Positions 24,067 through 35,400 of a stretch of 64,000 bases of DNA are shown one piece after another. The notes under the pieces were generated by a model. The model did no database searches. It saw only the letters and a list, made by a program, of their open reading frames with translations, and was not told the DNA's origin. A program made the translations under genes and the position numbers. Source of the stretch: Combretum micranthum (lineage: Eukaryota > Streptophyta > Magnoliopsida > Myrtales > Combretaceae); NCBI GenBank assembly GCA_024138025.1, contig JAMXBD010003370.1, positions 59,854 through 123,853 of the forward strand, given 5' to 3'. Numbering within the stretch: the stretch's first letter is position 1; each line of letters opens with the position of its first letter.

Positions 24067-25617
24067 TGATTATCTCTTTTTGATTGCAGGAACATGAAAC
24101 AAAGTTAAAAAGATTATGGCATCTAGATAATGGTTGTTCAAGACATCTGTCAGGGGATGTTTTGTTGTTTACAAATCTAGAATGAAAAAACAAAGGTTAT
24201 GTCAAGTTCAGAGATGATAGTAAAGGCAATATAATAGAAACTGGTATAGTAGGCTTTCTGCCTAGAACAATTGCGAATGTTTCTTTGGTAAAAGGACTGA
24301 AACACAATCTTTTAAGTATTAGTTAACTCTATGACAAAGGATATAAAATGATTTTTGGTAAAGACATAGTAGATGCATTTGATCAAAATGGAGTAAAACT
24401 TCTTGAAGGTTTTTGAAAAAGAAATATTTATATGGTTGACCCAACAAGAGTGGATGTTGAAAGGTGTTTCTTGACAGTAAATGACAATTGCTTTGTTTGG
24501 CATAAAAAACTTAGACTTGTTAATTTTTTAAATCTAGAAAATATTTCGAAAAACAAACTTGTTATTGGTTTATCAAAAATTTCTTCTTTTAAAGATATTA
24601 AATGTGACACATGTTTGAAAAATAAAATGGTTTCCACTTCTCACAAATCAAGAAATATTATTTCTACAAAACGACCATTAGAACTTTTACATCTTGATCT
24701 TTTTGGTCCAACAAGAACCTTAAGTTTGGGTGGAAATAAATATAGTTTGTTTGTAGTTGATATTTTTCACATTTTAGATGGGTTTTCTTAGAAATAAAAG
24801 TGATACATTTTATGCTTTTGAAAATTTTTCTAAACAAGTTCAAAATAAAAAAGGTTTTTCAATCATAGTTTTAAGAACTGATCATGGTAAAGAATTTGAA
24901 AATGAAAGTTCTATTAACTTTTATGAGAAAAATGGTATAAAACATAATTTTTTCTACTCCATATACTCCACAACAAAATGGAATTGTAGAAAGGAAAAAT
25001 GGAACTTTACAAGAAATGGCTCGAAGCATGCTAAATGAAAAAAATGTAGCTAAATATTTAAGGGCTAAAGCAGTATTTACTTCTTGTTATATTTCTAACC
25101 ATGTTTATGTGAGACCTTTAACGCAAAAAATAACTTATGGAATGTACAACGTCATAAAGCCAAATGTGTCATATTTTCACATATTTGGAACGAAATGTTT
25201 CACCAAGAAATATGGACAAAATCTTGGTAAATTTGATGAAAGAGCTAATGAAGGAATATTTCTTGGTTATTGAACATTTAATAAGACTTTTCGTGTTTTT
25301 AATCAAGTTACTAGAATAGTAGAAGAATATATAAATGTTAAGTTTGTTGATAATCCAATCATGAATGATAATGACGATGATTTTGTAAATAAAAATAATA
25401 AGAATGATGTTTTAAATTATCAACAAGGTGAACAAGATATGAATATAGCACTTGTGGAACCTAAAAAGGAAAGTTTTGCAATAGTATAATAGATGGTTAA
25501 ATAGAAATTTCAATAAAAAGTTTGTTAGACAATCATTCTGACGGTTTCCAGAACGTACTACTCAACCTAAACAGGTTGAAACCAAATTGTCTAGACCTTG
25601 GAGATTTAAATCATATC
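24067..25617 (+). pseudogene. pol: Copia pol fragment: protease, GAG-pre-integrase, integrase
   Basis: The protease active-site region reads WHLDNGCSRHLSG near 24120. The GAG-pre-integrase part includes CFVWHKKL and CDTCLKNKM. The integrase core shows HLDLFGP (first Asp), LRTDHGKEFENES (second Asp) and, across a frameshift near 24960, PQQNGIVERKNGT (Glu), then KCFTKKYGQN and GIFLGY. Stops and frame changes occur throughout. Reverse transcriptase, RNase H and the 3' LTR are missing; the element is cut at 25618 by another LTR and then by the array. Integrase would insert the cDNA. Confidence 0.75.
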
Positions 25618-26682
25618 TATAACCCCCTAGATTTTATGCTACGGTTTATACTTAAACCGTAAACCGGAGGTCAACCGGAAACCCTAATAGTCAACAAATC
25701 TATTACAAATTCTAGTACATTTAGATCAGGCAATCTCGCGCTCTTAATCCTTAAACAACGAAATTGAGATAATTGTGGATTATAGTCCATAATAATATGG
25801 GGAAACTTAAAAATATCATATTCATTAAAATTTAATTTGTTTTGAATCCGAAGGGATCAGATTTTGAAAATCGTGCCTTCATACACCAGACAGTAAAAAT
25901 ATTCCGATAACACCATTAGACTAGTAAATATATAAGGATTTAAAAAATATCAGTTTTATAATTTTTTGGTGTCCAAAGATATCAGATATTGCCTAATTGC
26001 GTGTATTAGCTTTACTACCTGTATTTTTTTGTCTTATCTACTATTCATAGTACTATTCTGCACTATTTATTACTATCACCTATTTCCACTTTTTTACCAC
26101 CTATTCTTATACTTTACTATACATATTTCTTACTTTTTACTTTTCTCATATAACTTTATCAACATCATACTTTATACATTATTATTTTTAATTAATAAAA
26201 ATACAAAACAAATATCTCTCTCTTTTCCCTCTCAAACCGGCACCCCCCTCCCATGCATCTATATTTTGTTTTCTTTTTCATTTTATTTAATTCACGCAAT
26301 TTTGCCTCCTCAAAACTCTATAAATACCCCCTCTCCCTCCATTTCTTTCACACTCATTTACCTTAACAAAATTCTCTCAAAATTACTTCTCAGCCTTTCT
26401 CTCCAAAACGCGTCCTCATCTTCTCATATTTCACTATCCACGTGCTACCAAAACCTCTCTTTTACTACCATCCATATTTCTACTTTAGGTAAAACTCTTA
26501 CCTATACTTTCTTACCATGTCATGTAACTTAACATAACTATGGTGTGTGTTTCTTAAAATCAAAGTGTTATGGAAGCAACACTATGTTCATGTTTTGTTC
26601 TTGTTCATGAATAAATCTCATTTTATTATTATGTTGTTTTATTATTGTTATATTATTACATGTTATTATTATTGTTCTAATC
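25618..26682 (+). repeat. Truncated LTR-b (5' part), related to LTR-a
   Basis: It starts TATAACCCCCTAG (expected TGTAA...) and aligns with the start of LTR-a (AAACCGTAAACC, then AACCCTAATAGTCAAC). It contains a TATA box and donor-like CTTTAGGTAAAAC (intron start 26489), and is cut at 26683 by LTR1 of the array. Its remaining 2-3 kb is absent. A 188-codon open frame (25966-26532) is Ser/Phe/Tyr-rich, runs over the promoter and is not supported as a gene. Confidence 0.65.
26319..26326 (+). promoter_or_regulatory. LTR-b TATA box
   Basis: CTCTATAAATACCCCC in the conserved promoter block. Confidence 0.6.
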
Positions 26683-27379
26683 TGTAAATCCCCGAAATTT
26701 TGATCCAAAGCTAAGACCTAAACCCTAATCGAAAGTTAAAAGGATTCTTAAGTCAAACAAAACCCTAGTTTACCGTAACCGTTTAACTCCGGCATTGCCG
26801 TTTTCTCAAGCCCTAGAAAACGAAATTGGAAAAATTAGTTGTAATAGTTCGTAATAGCTATAGGTTTTATAAAAATATCAGATTGAAGATTTTCGAGTGT
26901 CCTTTGAACCCGATCGGACATAATTCTTGAAAGACGTGTCCGGAAGCCCGGAATCGGAAAAATATTCCGAATATACCGTTAGACTCGTAAAAATATAAGA
27001 TTTCCAAAAATATCAATTTCGTAATTTTTCGATAACTAAAAATATCAGATATCGCTTTTATACGCGTACTTTCTTACTACCGGTATTTAATTGTCATGTC
27101 TACTTTTACATTACACTATTTTCTACTATTCTACACTATTCATCTATCTCTACTTTTTCTTACAACCTATTCTTACAAACCTTACACCTACTTCTTACAC
27201 ATTTTCATTTCCAATACAACTTCACATCTTTCATCTCTTACTTTAATTAATCAAAAGACAAAAAATTAAATTTTTCTCTCCCCCATACCCCCAAAATAGC
27301 GCCGGCCATCTCTCCTTCATGCCCAATTTGTTTTGATTTTCAATTATTTAATTAACACAAATTATCTCCCACATTTTCC

Positions 27380-27387
27380 TATAAATA
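27380..27387 (+). promoter_or_regulatory. LTR1 TATA box
   Basis: CCTATAAATACCCC, identical in all three array LTRs. Transcription would start about 30 bp downstream. Confidence 0.75.
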
Positions 27388-27797
27388 CCCCTTCATACCT
27401 TCACTTTTTCACACCTCTTCTTCTCTAAAGTTACTCTCTCAAAATCTCTCTCAAAATTCTCTCAAGAGTTCTTGCAAGAGTCCTCTTAAGTTTAGCTTCT
27501 TTAGGTAAGAAAATTCTCAAGATTTCTTCATGTTCATTTACTTAGTATGAGCTTAGTGTGTGTTTTCTAAAACCATGAAGGTTAAGAAAGCAACATTAGG
27601 TTCATGCTTTGTTTTTGTTCATAATCAAAATTCCTCCATGATCATTTATGTTTCTATTATGTTCCTTTATACTTCTCTATAATTCCTTTATGGCTATAAA
27701 TATTATTTAGAGCATATAAGCTCATTGTATTACAATTTATTTAACCTTCATGCAATTTATTTACTTCATTCCAAGTTATTTAAATTCAAGTTAATTT

Positions 27798-27885
27798 TAA
27801 GACTAGTCATTCTAGTCTTAGACTTGTCCTCATCAAGTCAAAACAATTCCTTTTCTTTTCGGGACTAGTCTTTTCTTAGTCCCGG
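27798..27885 (+). other. LTR1 twin hairpins with ACTAGTC core
   Basis: TAAGACTAG/CTAGTCTTA (9-bp stem, 27798-27820) is followed by CGGGACTA/TAGTCCCG (8-bp stem, 27861-27885), and then by an imperfect GGTACCTTG...CTAAGGTCCC. The same set is found in the other family 1 LTRs, with other loops in the minus-strand copies. Confidence 0.7.
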
Positions 27886-28734
27886 GGTACCTTGAAGAAG
27901 CTAAGGTCCCAATACTTGATTTATTTACTTAAGCTTTCTAATTATTATGTTCCTTTATATTTCTATAGTTTATGATTCATATTCATGCATGAACATAATG
28001 TTTTTGTCTCAACAAATAAATGAAGAAGTATTTTTTTCAAAGAACTTTCCTAAATTAAAATAGAAAATGGATGAACATGCATGGAAATAATTATTCTTAC
28101 ATAAACAAAGGTTTTATGAAAACTCATCTTTCATCAAGAAGTAGAAATTCTTTTGGAAATCATTACAAGAAATAAAAATATCATTTTACTACTTTTGAAT
28201 CCAAGTTTTGAAAAATGAAACCACACCTTAGGAATTTAAAGAAGTTAAATATTCATCTCAAAAACTCAAGAGCTTTCAAAAGTAAAATAAATATTCCATA
28301 GAATCTCAAGTTCAAAAGACTTAATTTTACAAGTTGAGACAATTTCATTTACTTCATACATATGTTATGAGTCGTTACAAAAATGTATATACCTTTCAAA
28401 AAGTTTACAAAGTAATTGAAATATTCTCTTTCAAATAAGCTTTGTTTACAAGAAGAAAAACAAGTGGTTACAAATTCGTGGCAAATCTGGTCGCTACCTT
28501 TTCGGAACCTAAACGGCTTAGTTTTGTAAAAATAAGCTTAGAAATGCGTAGATCTTTTCGAGTAGGTAGAAAACGACATATTATACGCGAAATTCCGAGT
28601 TAAAATGAGCAAGTTATGGTCATTTTAAGTTGGAATTTCCCCTTATACGATTTTTCTACGATTTTAAGTAAAGTTTAGAATTTTCAAGAAGAAGAATTTC
28701 ATAAATACTCATTTTGGGTATTCTTCTTGATTAG

Positions 28735-28833
28735 ATAATCCCGAGGAGGAGTGTTCGTACCCCGAGGATTACTACGATTAAGTGGAATTTCCGAACGACC
28801 CATCCGATTCAAGAACGGTGTCTTCATGGCCGA
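28735..28833 (+). other. LTR1 exon-like segment with YPEDYYD-stop reading
   Basis: Acceptor TTCTTCTTGATTAG ends at 28734. The reading is NPEEECSYPEDYYD then TAA at 28779-28781. The segment ends ATGGCCGA before GTGAGT. LTR2 and LTR3 carry the same sequence. The donor exon has no ATG, so this may be untranslated leader. Confidence 0.45.
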
Positions 28834-29154
28834 GTGAGTTACTTCCCGTTGATTTTTCTCATACTCTTGATTGTGCTTGTAAAATTAGTTGCACTAGAAT
28901 TTAAGAAAAATAAAAAGGAAGTGTATGATAATATGTTGAAAGAATACTAAGTATATCGAAACTCGATTTGTTTGTAATTAAGTTGTATGAGAATTAGTAT
29001 CTTGAAATGTTTGAAATTGATTGATCACTTGAAAGAAGTTAAATGTAACTACTAGACTTTAATTTAAGAAATTACTCATGCACTTCATATGTTGAGTCAC
29101 ATTGCATTCGCTACTATACAATTGGTGGGACAAGTGTATAATAGTGGTGGTAGA

Positions 29155-29290
29155 CAGAACCGGTATATCATGTGAGTGGCTGGTAGGAGCCTGTAATAAA
29201 CTACAAGTTTTTGATGGCTAGTAGGAGCCTGTAATAAACTACAAGTTTTTGATGGCGTATAGGAGCCGGTAAGATCTATAAAAGTTTTTT
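29155..29290 (+). repeat. LTR minisatellite, GGTAGGAGCC units
   Basis: Three imperfect tandem units contain GGCTAGTAGGAGCCTGTAA or close variants. The equivalent block in S1 (13446-13530) also has three units, of different length and sequence. Confidence 0.7.
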
Positions 29291-29815
29291 TTAAAAAGTT
29301 GTGGCTGTAATTGGCCTGAATCCCCAACCCCGAATGAAGGGCGTAAATTCATTCAACATATGATTCCCGGAAAGTCATATGTCTTGTATGCTCACGTGAT
29401 TGTTTCATTTCATATGATTGAATAATAAACTTGATTGTTAAATTTCTTCGAGTATGAATTTTTGGGATTTACTCACTAAGCCCATAAGCTTATACCCCTA
29501 TAGATATCTGTATTCTCAGGAACACCTATTTTTGAGCTTGAGGCCATCCCGTATTCGGATACGTTTTGATGTTAAAGCTTTTGGAGGAAATCTACTCAAA
29601 GACTTAGATTAGAATTCCTTTGAAATCTTTAAATTTGAAAGTTAGGAGGTTTATCACGATCCTTGGATTCAGCGGGGGAATGCCCCTAAGAAGTTATGTA
29701 TCAAACCTTTGATTATTTATGATATAATTTTATTTCTGAATTCTTGTATGTTATTCTTTACCTGCTTATACTATGCTTCCCAAAAGCGTCTCCTATTACC
29801 GTGTTAGACGCCTTA

Positions 29816-29890
29816 CATATGATACTAAGGCTTTTGCATGGCTAAGGTAGCCATTCCTAAGCCTTGATATCATATGTGGCGGACTGCCAC
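29816..29890 (+). other. LTR1 3'-end hairpins next to the PBS
   Basis: Stems CATATGATA/TATCATATG, AAGGCTT/AAGCCTT and ATGGCTA/TAGCCAT form one long hairpin (29816-29876). GTGGC/GCCAC (29876-29890) follows, 27 bp before the LTR end. Confidence 0.7.
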
Positions 29891-29925
29891 GTTTAGGGTA
29901 CCCATCGGGGCGTGACAGTTTAAGT

Positions 29926-29937
29926 TGGTCTCAGAGC
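29926..29937 (+). promoter_or_regulatory. Unit A primer-binding site
   Basis: TGGTCTCAGAGC, one mismatch to the initiator tRNA-Met complement. Unit B has the perfect form. Confidence 0.85.
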
Positions 29938-30996
29938 AACAAGTTTATAGAAATAAAGGTAATAGGAATGAATCTAGAATAGAAAGGCCTTAGATAAGAT
30001 TAGACGAGTTTTGAAATTCTCAAAAAGGAAGAAGTCATGACCTCCCTTGTCCTTTAAAGTTACCTTTGGGAAAGTTAGGGTTAAGACCCAATATTTAACT
30101 CAAGAGACCTTTGTGGACTACCGATTGAAAGTAAGAAGCCTATGTAAAGAATTTTCTCCATTAGAACAGACTTAGAAGTTCCTACGATATAGAATGTCTC
30201 ACGTATCATTACAACCACACCTTATGCCCCAAAAAGCTACGTTCTTCTTCCAAATTAATAAGTGTTAGTTTTCCCGATTTTCGAAATTGGAATTCCATAA
30301 GACGATTATATACCAAAGCCCACGATGAGCCAGAAGATCATGGACGAATCAAGGATACTTCCAACCAACGTAAAGCCAGTCAAGAATTCGAATGACCTAA
30401 TAAGAATATCCCAAAACAAAGACGATCTCGTGTAAGAAACCTAATCAAGGAAGAAGTGACGGACATATCCAATAAGGAGCATAGAGCACAGACAAAGTTT
30501 GATCAACGGGAGCCAAGCAAGCCTAGAAATCAACCTTCCCAGGAAAAAGAATGATGGATCAAAGCAACTTGAAGCTGTTCGTAACTAAGATGGCTAAGGA
30601 CGACTTGAAGAAAAGATCGAAGAAAGAAGGAAGGACTCGCATGAGCAATTCCAAGTGTCCAAAAAGAATTCGTAACCGGATCAGCCTAGGATATAAAATC
30701 GATTAGTAGATTAATTTATGTTTTGAAAAAGTGCTTGTTGAATTTTTTTAAATTCTTTGATTTCTTTATAGGATTTATTTCCTTCTATATTGAATATTTT
30801 AGGTTTAAATATTTTGGTTTAAACAAATTTCCTTTCTTGATTTAATTGATTAAATTTCTCTTGTATGATATTTTCCTTTATATGTTTATTTCTTTGGAAA
30901 TTTCCGCAATTTCCGTAACTTAATATGAAGAAGACTTAATAATCTAGTATTTACATAAACGATTAAAACAGCCGACCTAGAAGAGGACGACCGAGA
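29938..30996 (+). other. Unit A leader between PBS and gag
   Basis: About 1.06 kb of untranslated leader. It contains one small ORF (30551-30706) and an AT-rich stretch before the gag start. No packaging signal can be identified by eye. Confidence 0.6.
30551..30706 (+). CDS. Small basic leader ORF, 51 aa, hypothetical
   Basis: Starts MMDQSNLKLF and ends SLGYKID-stop. It has 16 Lys/Arg against 5 Asp/Glu, with a cluster KKRSKKEGRTR. It has no recognised domain, signal or membrane segment. An identical copy is in unit B, without indels, although neighbouring sequences of the two units differ by many one-base indels. It may be a uORF limiting gag translation or simply chance; the length is too short to decide. 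Confidence 0.25.
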   Translation: MMDQSNLKLFVTKMAKDDLKKRSKKEGRTRMSNSKCPKRIRNRISLGYKID

Positions 30997-32338
30997 ATGA
31001 GGCAGGCATCAAATAACCCGCCTGAAGAAGTGAACCAACCAGAAGTACCCCCTGCGGCTCCTGCCCCAGACCAGCAAGGCAATCTCCAAGCCACTCTGGG
31101 TCAATTAACACAACTTCTTAATGTGTTGGTTCAACAACAACAGAGGAATATAGCCACCTCCCGCACCAGCACAAGCACCACCCCAGCAAGCACCCCAAGC
31201 GTCTGTACATGGACCAGCAGCACCTGATGCTCAATCACATACAGCACCCCTGCCGCCTCCGCCACCACCTCGACCATACAGAACTTCACTCCCAGACTTT
31301 ATCAAAAGTAACCGTTACTTTGACGGAGCTTTTGGGAAACCTGATGAGGCTGAAGATTGGCTCGCGCAGGTGGAACGATCTTTTGCTGCTTATGAAGTCC
31401 CTTATCATCTCCGGATAAGCTATGGTACTTACATGTTGAGATTCAACGCCCGCATCTGGTGGGAGTCCAAGAGTAGGGAATTGCCGCCACCCATCACTTG
31501 GGACATGTTTCGGAATGAGTTTCTGGAAAATTATTTCCCTGGAAGTTTAAGGGTAAGGTACAGTGCGGATTTCTTGCACATATCCCAGAGAGGAAAGTCC
31601 ATAGAACAATATGAGACGGAATTTAGCCGACTCCTGCAGTACGCTCCAGATTCTTATAAGTACAGTGAGGAGCTGAAACGACAAGTGTTCTTGAACGGGT
31701 TAGATGAAGATTTAAGGATGCGATTAGAAGAGTTTGACATTCGCACCTTCAGGGAATTGGTTGAAAGAGCACGAATCGTTGAAGGGGCCAAGAAAAGGAA
31801 AGCCGGAACTTTTGAGAAGAAAGTACATGTGTTTGGAAGGAGATTTCAACCAGGAACGAGCTCCAATTTCCCTTCTAAGAGGTTTAAACCAATTAGCAAT
31901 TTTAAGGGAAATTTTAGTGGACCCAAGGATGATTCTAAGATATCAGCTAATTGTTGGAAATGCAAAGGAGCGCATTACCCGAAGAGATGCCCCCTTCTCC
32001 AGAACAAGTGTTATTTCTGTGGTGACCCAAGCCATAAGATTCCGGATTGCCCAAAGAAAGCTACTACGACTTGTTTCGTATGCAAGCAATTGGGACATTT
32101 TGCTAACGAATGCCCCCAAAGGAATCTCCCAGCGAACCGACCCGTTGGATCCTCAGGAGGACTTGCCCCAACAAGAGGAGGAAATGGAAGCGGAAGTCGC
32201 TCGGCATCATCTATGCATGGGCTGAGAATTTATAACCTTGAAGGGCAATGGGTCTGCGAGGAGGATGCCGATGAAGGAGTAGAGTTGGCTGCCCTAGACC
32301 ACGGAGGGGAGTATGACTATAGCTTGGTTACAGGTTAG
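30997..32338 (+). pseudogene. gag: Gypsy gag, unit A (frameshifted near 31150)
   Basis: Start ATG 30997 (MRQASNNPPEEVNQPE), a Gln/Pro-rich N-terminus, then the capsid-like retrotransposon gag domain (WLAQVERSF, WWESKSRELPPPITW, EFLENYFP, SIEQYETEFSRLL, FLNGLDEDLR), a basic linker, and three zinc knuckles at 31952-32115: CWKCKGAHYPKRC (one residue short between Cys and His), CYFCGDPSHKIPDC and CFVCKQLGHFANEC. A one-base insertion near 31150 relative to unit B breaks the frame. It ends at TAG 32336-32338, in a different frame from pol. The product would build the particle and bind RNA. Confidence 0.85.
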
Positions 32339-32400
32339 CTTCAATCCCTAATATATATATATGCCTGTTTTAATATCTGTCGCGTATAAAGTTATGATGC

Positions 32401-35400
32401 ATGTTGGAAATGAATAGATACCTAGGAAGCCTTTTTAAGGACGATAAGATTAGTAACACGCGCGTCTTGAACGCAGGAACCATACAAATAGGGGACCTAA
32501 CCGCTTATACCCTCTTCGATACGGGTGCAACACATTCCTTTATTGCCACTAGTGTAGCCTTGAAGACCGGTTTACCCATCACCACAATCACAACGAGCTT
32601 TCGTATAAAAACCCCCACCGGTAGTGTGGTGACTACCAAAGAAGTAATAAGGAATTGCCCCATGAAGATACAAGGCCATGAAGCAACTACCGATCTTATA
32701 GTGATAGAAATCAGCAAGTACGAAGTGATTCTTGGAATGAGTTGGTTGTCCATGGTGGAAGCAAAGGTAGATTGTAGAAATAAAAAGGTGGAATTCATGG
32801 GACAAGATGGAAAGAAAGCTACGTTTTTGGGAGAATCCGCAAAAAGTTTGGAGTTAAGTTCGTTCGAGCTAATTGAAGAAGTTGAGGAAGGAGTTGAAAG
32901 TTATGTGGGAAGTACGGAGGAGGATAAGGAAAGACCCAACATTGACGACATCCCCATCGTTAATGAATTCTCTGATGTTTTTCCAGAAGAATTGCCTGGG
33001 TTACCCCCAAAACGAGAAATCGATTTTGAGATCGATTTGATGCCAAAAACAGAACCTATATCCAAGGCACCCTACCGAATGGCACCTGTTGAGCTCAAGG
33101 AACTTAAGAAGCAATTACAAGAATGCTTGACCAAGGATTTATTAGACCAAGTGTCTCACCTTGGGGAGCTCCATATTCGTGAAAAGAAAGATGGATCTAT
33201 GAGGTTGTGTATTGACTATCGAGAACTCAACAAGGTCACTATCAAAATAGGTATCCATTGCCAAGGATTGACGATCTCTTTGACCAGCTACAAGGAGCAA
33301 GTGTATTCTCACGCATTGATTTAAGATCTGGATACCACCAGCTAGGATAAAACCAGAGATGTGTCAAGACCGCTTTTAGAACTCGGTATGGACACTATGA
33401 GTTCATGGTCATGCCATTTGGATTAACTAATGCACCAGCTGCTTTCATGGACTTGATGAATCGGGTGTATAAGCCGCTCTTGGATAAATGCGTGATTGTC
33501 TTCATTGATGATATTTTGGTTTATTCTAAAACACGGGAACAACACAAAGAACATCTGAGAATGGCATTACAAACCTTAAGGGAGCACAAGTTATATGCCA
33601 AATTATCCAATGTGACTTTTGGTTGGATCAAATATCTTTTCTAGGACATGTTATCTCAGGGAAAGGAATATCAGTAGATCCCGAAAAGATTAAGGCCGTA
33701 ATGGAATGGAAACAACCAAGGACGGTGACGGAGATTAGAAGTTTTCTTGGATTGCTGGCTATTACAGGAAGTTCGTGCAAGATTTCTCAAAGATAGCTAA
33801 GCCCCTAACTCAGTTACCCAGAAGAATGAAAGATTCATTTGGAATGAGAAGAGGGAACAAAGTTTCAGGAGTTAAAACAACGGTTGGTATCTGCTCCAAT
33901 TTTAACCTTACCCGATCCAGAAAAGCCATATACCGTCCATAGTGATGCATCAAGAAATGGCTTAGGATGTGTGCTGATGCAAGAAGGGAAAGTGATTGCT
34001 TATGCTTCACGACAGTTGAGGCCGCATGAACAAAATTACCCGACGCATGATCTTGAGTTGGCCGCAGTTGTTTTTGCTCTCAAGCTTTGGAGGCACTACC
34101 TTTATGGACAGAGATGCGAGATTTATACGGACCATAAGAGCCTCAAGTATTATTTACACAAAAGGAATTGAATATGAGGCAAAGGAGATGGTTGGAGTTA
34201 ATCAAAGATTACGATCTTGGAATAAATTATTGCCCTGGAAGAGTGAATGCGGTAGCAGACGCTTTGAGTCGGAAGAACCATGGAGAAGTTGCAGCCATGC
34301 TCACAACTCAAAAGGAACTCATAAAGGAATTCGAGAAAATGAGCATCGAGTTTGTGGGGCAAAGTGTGGAAATGGAAATTTCCCATTTGGTAATGGAGCC
34401 AACCCTGATCGATAGAATCAAAGAATCTCAACGATATGATGAAGTCATACAAAAGTTGAAAAGTGAGATACAGGGAGGAAGGTATGACGATTTTGAGATA
34501 GATGAGGAAGATGTAGTAAGAATGAAGGGAAGATTATGTGTACCAATGATGAGGAGATGAAAAAGGAAATAATGGATGAGGCGCATAACTCGGGATATAC
34601 CATGCACCCCGGTGGTACCAAGATGTACCAAGACCTTAAAGTCGCTTTTGGTGGAATGGTATGAAAAAGGATGTAGCTGAATTCGTAATGAAGTGTCCCA
34701 TATGTCAACAAGTAAAGATTGAACACCAAAGGCCAGGAGGACTTTTGAAACCATTGGCCATACCAGAATGGAAATGGGACCAAATTACCATGGATTTCGT
34801 ATGTGGATTGCCCCGAACATCCCGGATATGATGCCATATGGGTAGTTGTGGATCGACTTACCAAGTCAGCGCACTTCATCCCCATCAACATGACCTACTC
34901 AATGGAAAAGTTGGCCCGGCTATATGTAAGGGAGAGTGAGACTACATGGAGTCCAACAGGGATTGTATCGATCGGATCCTCGATTCGTGTCAAAATTTTG
35001 GACGAGCCTTCAGAAATGTATGGGGACCAAGTTACAATTCAGTACGGCTTACCACCTCAAACCGATGGACAATCAGAGCGAACTATCCAGACTTTGGAAG
35101 ACATGTTAAGAGCTTGTGTTATGGAATTCAAAGGAAGCTGGGAAGTACACCTACCTTTGGTAGAGTTTGCTTACAACAACAGCTATCATTCAACAATCAA
35201 GATGCCACCATACGAAGCTTTATATGGAAGGAGGTGTAGATCGCCTCTATTCTGGGATGATGTGGAAAAATTAACAATTGGACCAGATCTCATCCAAGAC
35301 GCCTCAGATAAAGTCAAGATTATTCAGCAAAGGATGAAAGAGGCCCAAGATAGGCAGAAAAGTTGGGCGGATCAAAAACGACGAATCCTTGAGTTTAACG

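Larger units (their letters stand above)
26683..29917 (+). repeat. Array LTR1
   Basis: From TGTAAATCCCCG to GGGGCGTGACA, 3235 bp. It serves as 5' LTR of unit A: promoter at 27380, putative leader donor at 27505, acceptor ending 28734, second donor at 28834 and second acceptor ending 29519. It is inserted in LTR-b at TAATC. Confidence 0.93.

Noticed and set aside
25966..26532. 188-codon open frame in LTR-b
   Set aside because: It runs across the U3/TATA/leader block, is Ser/Phe/Tyr/Thr-rich because the DNA is TC-rich, and has no recognisable domain. Sister LTRs keep only short versions.
29155..29290. Possible CRISPR-like repeat-spacer array
   Set aside because: Only three imperfect units with similar spacers, in an LTR of a plant element, without cas genes.
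34428..34891. Minus-strand frames of 108-148 codons over pol of the array
   Set aside because: They are shadows of the integrase coding strand; the same is true of 43561-43918.
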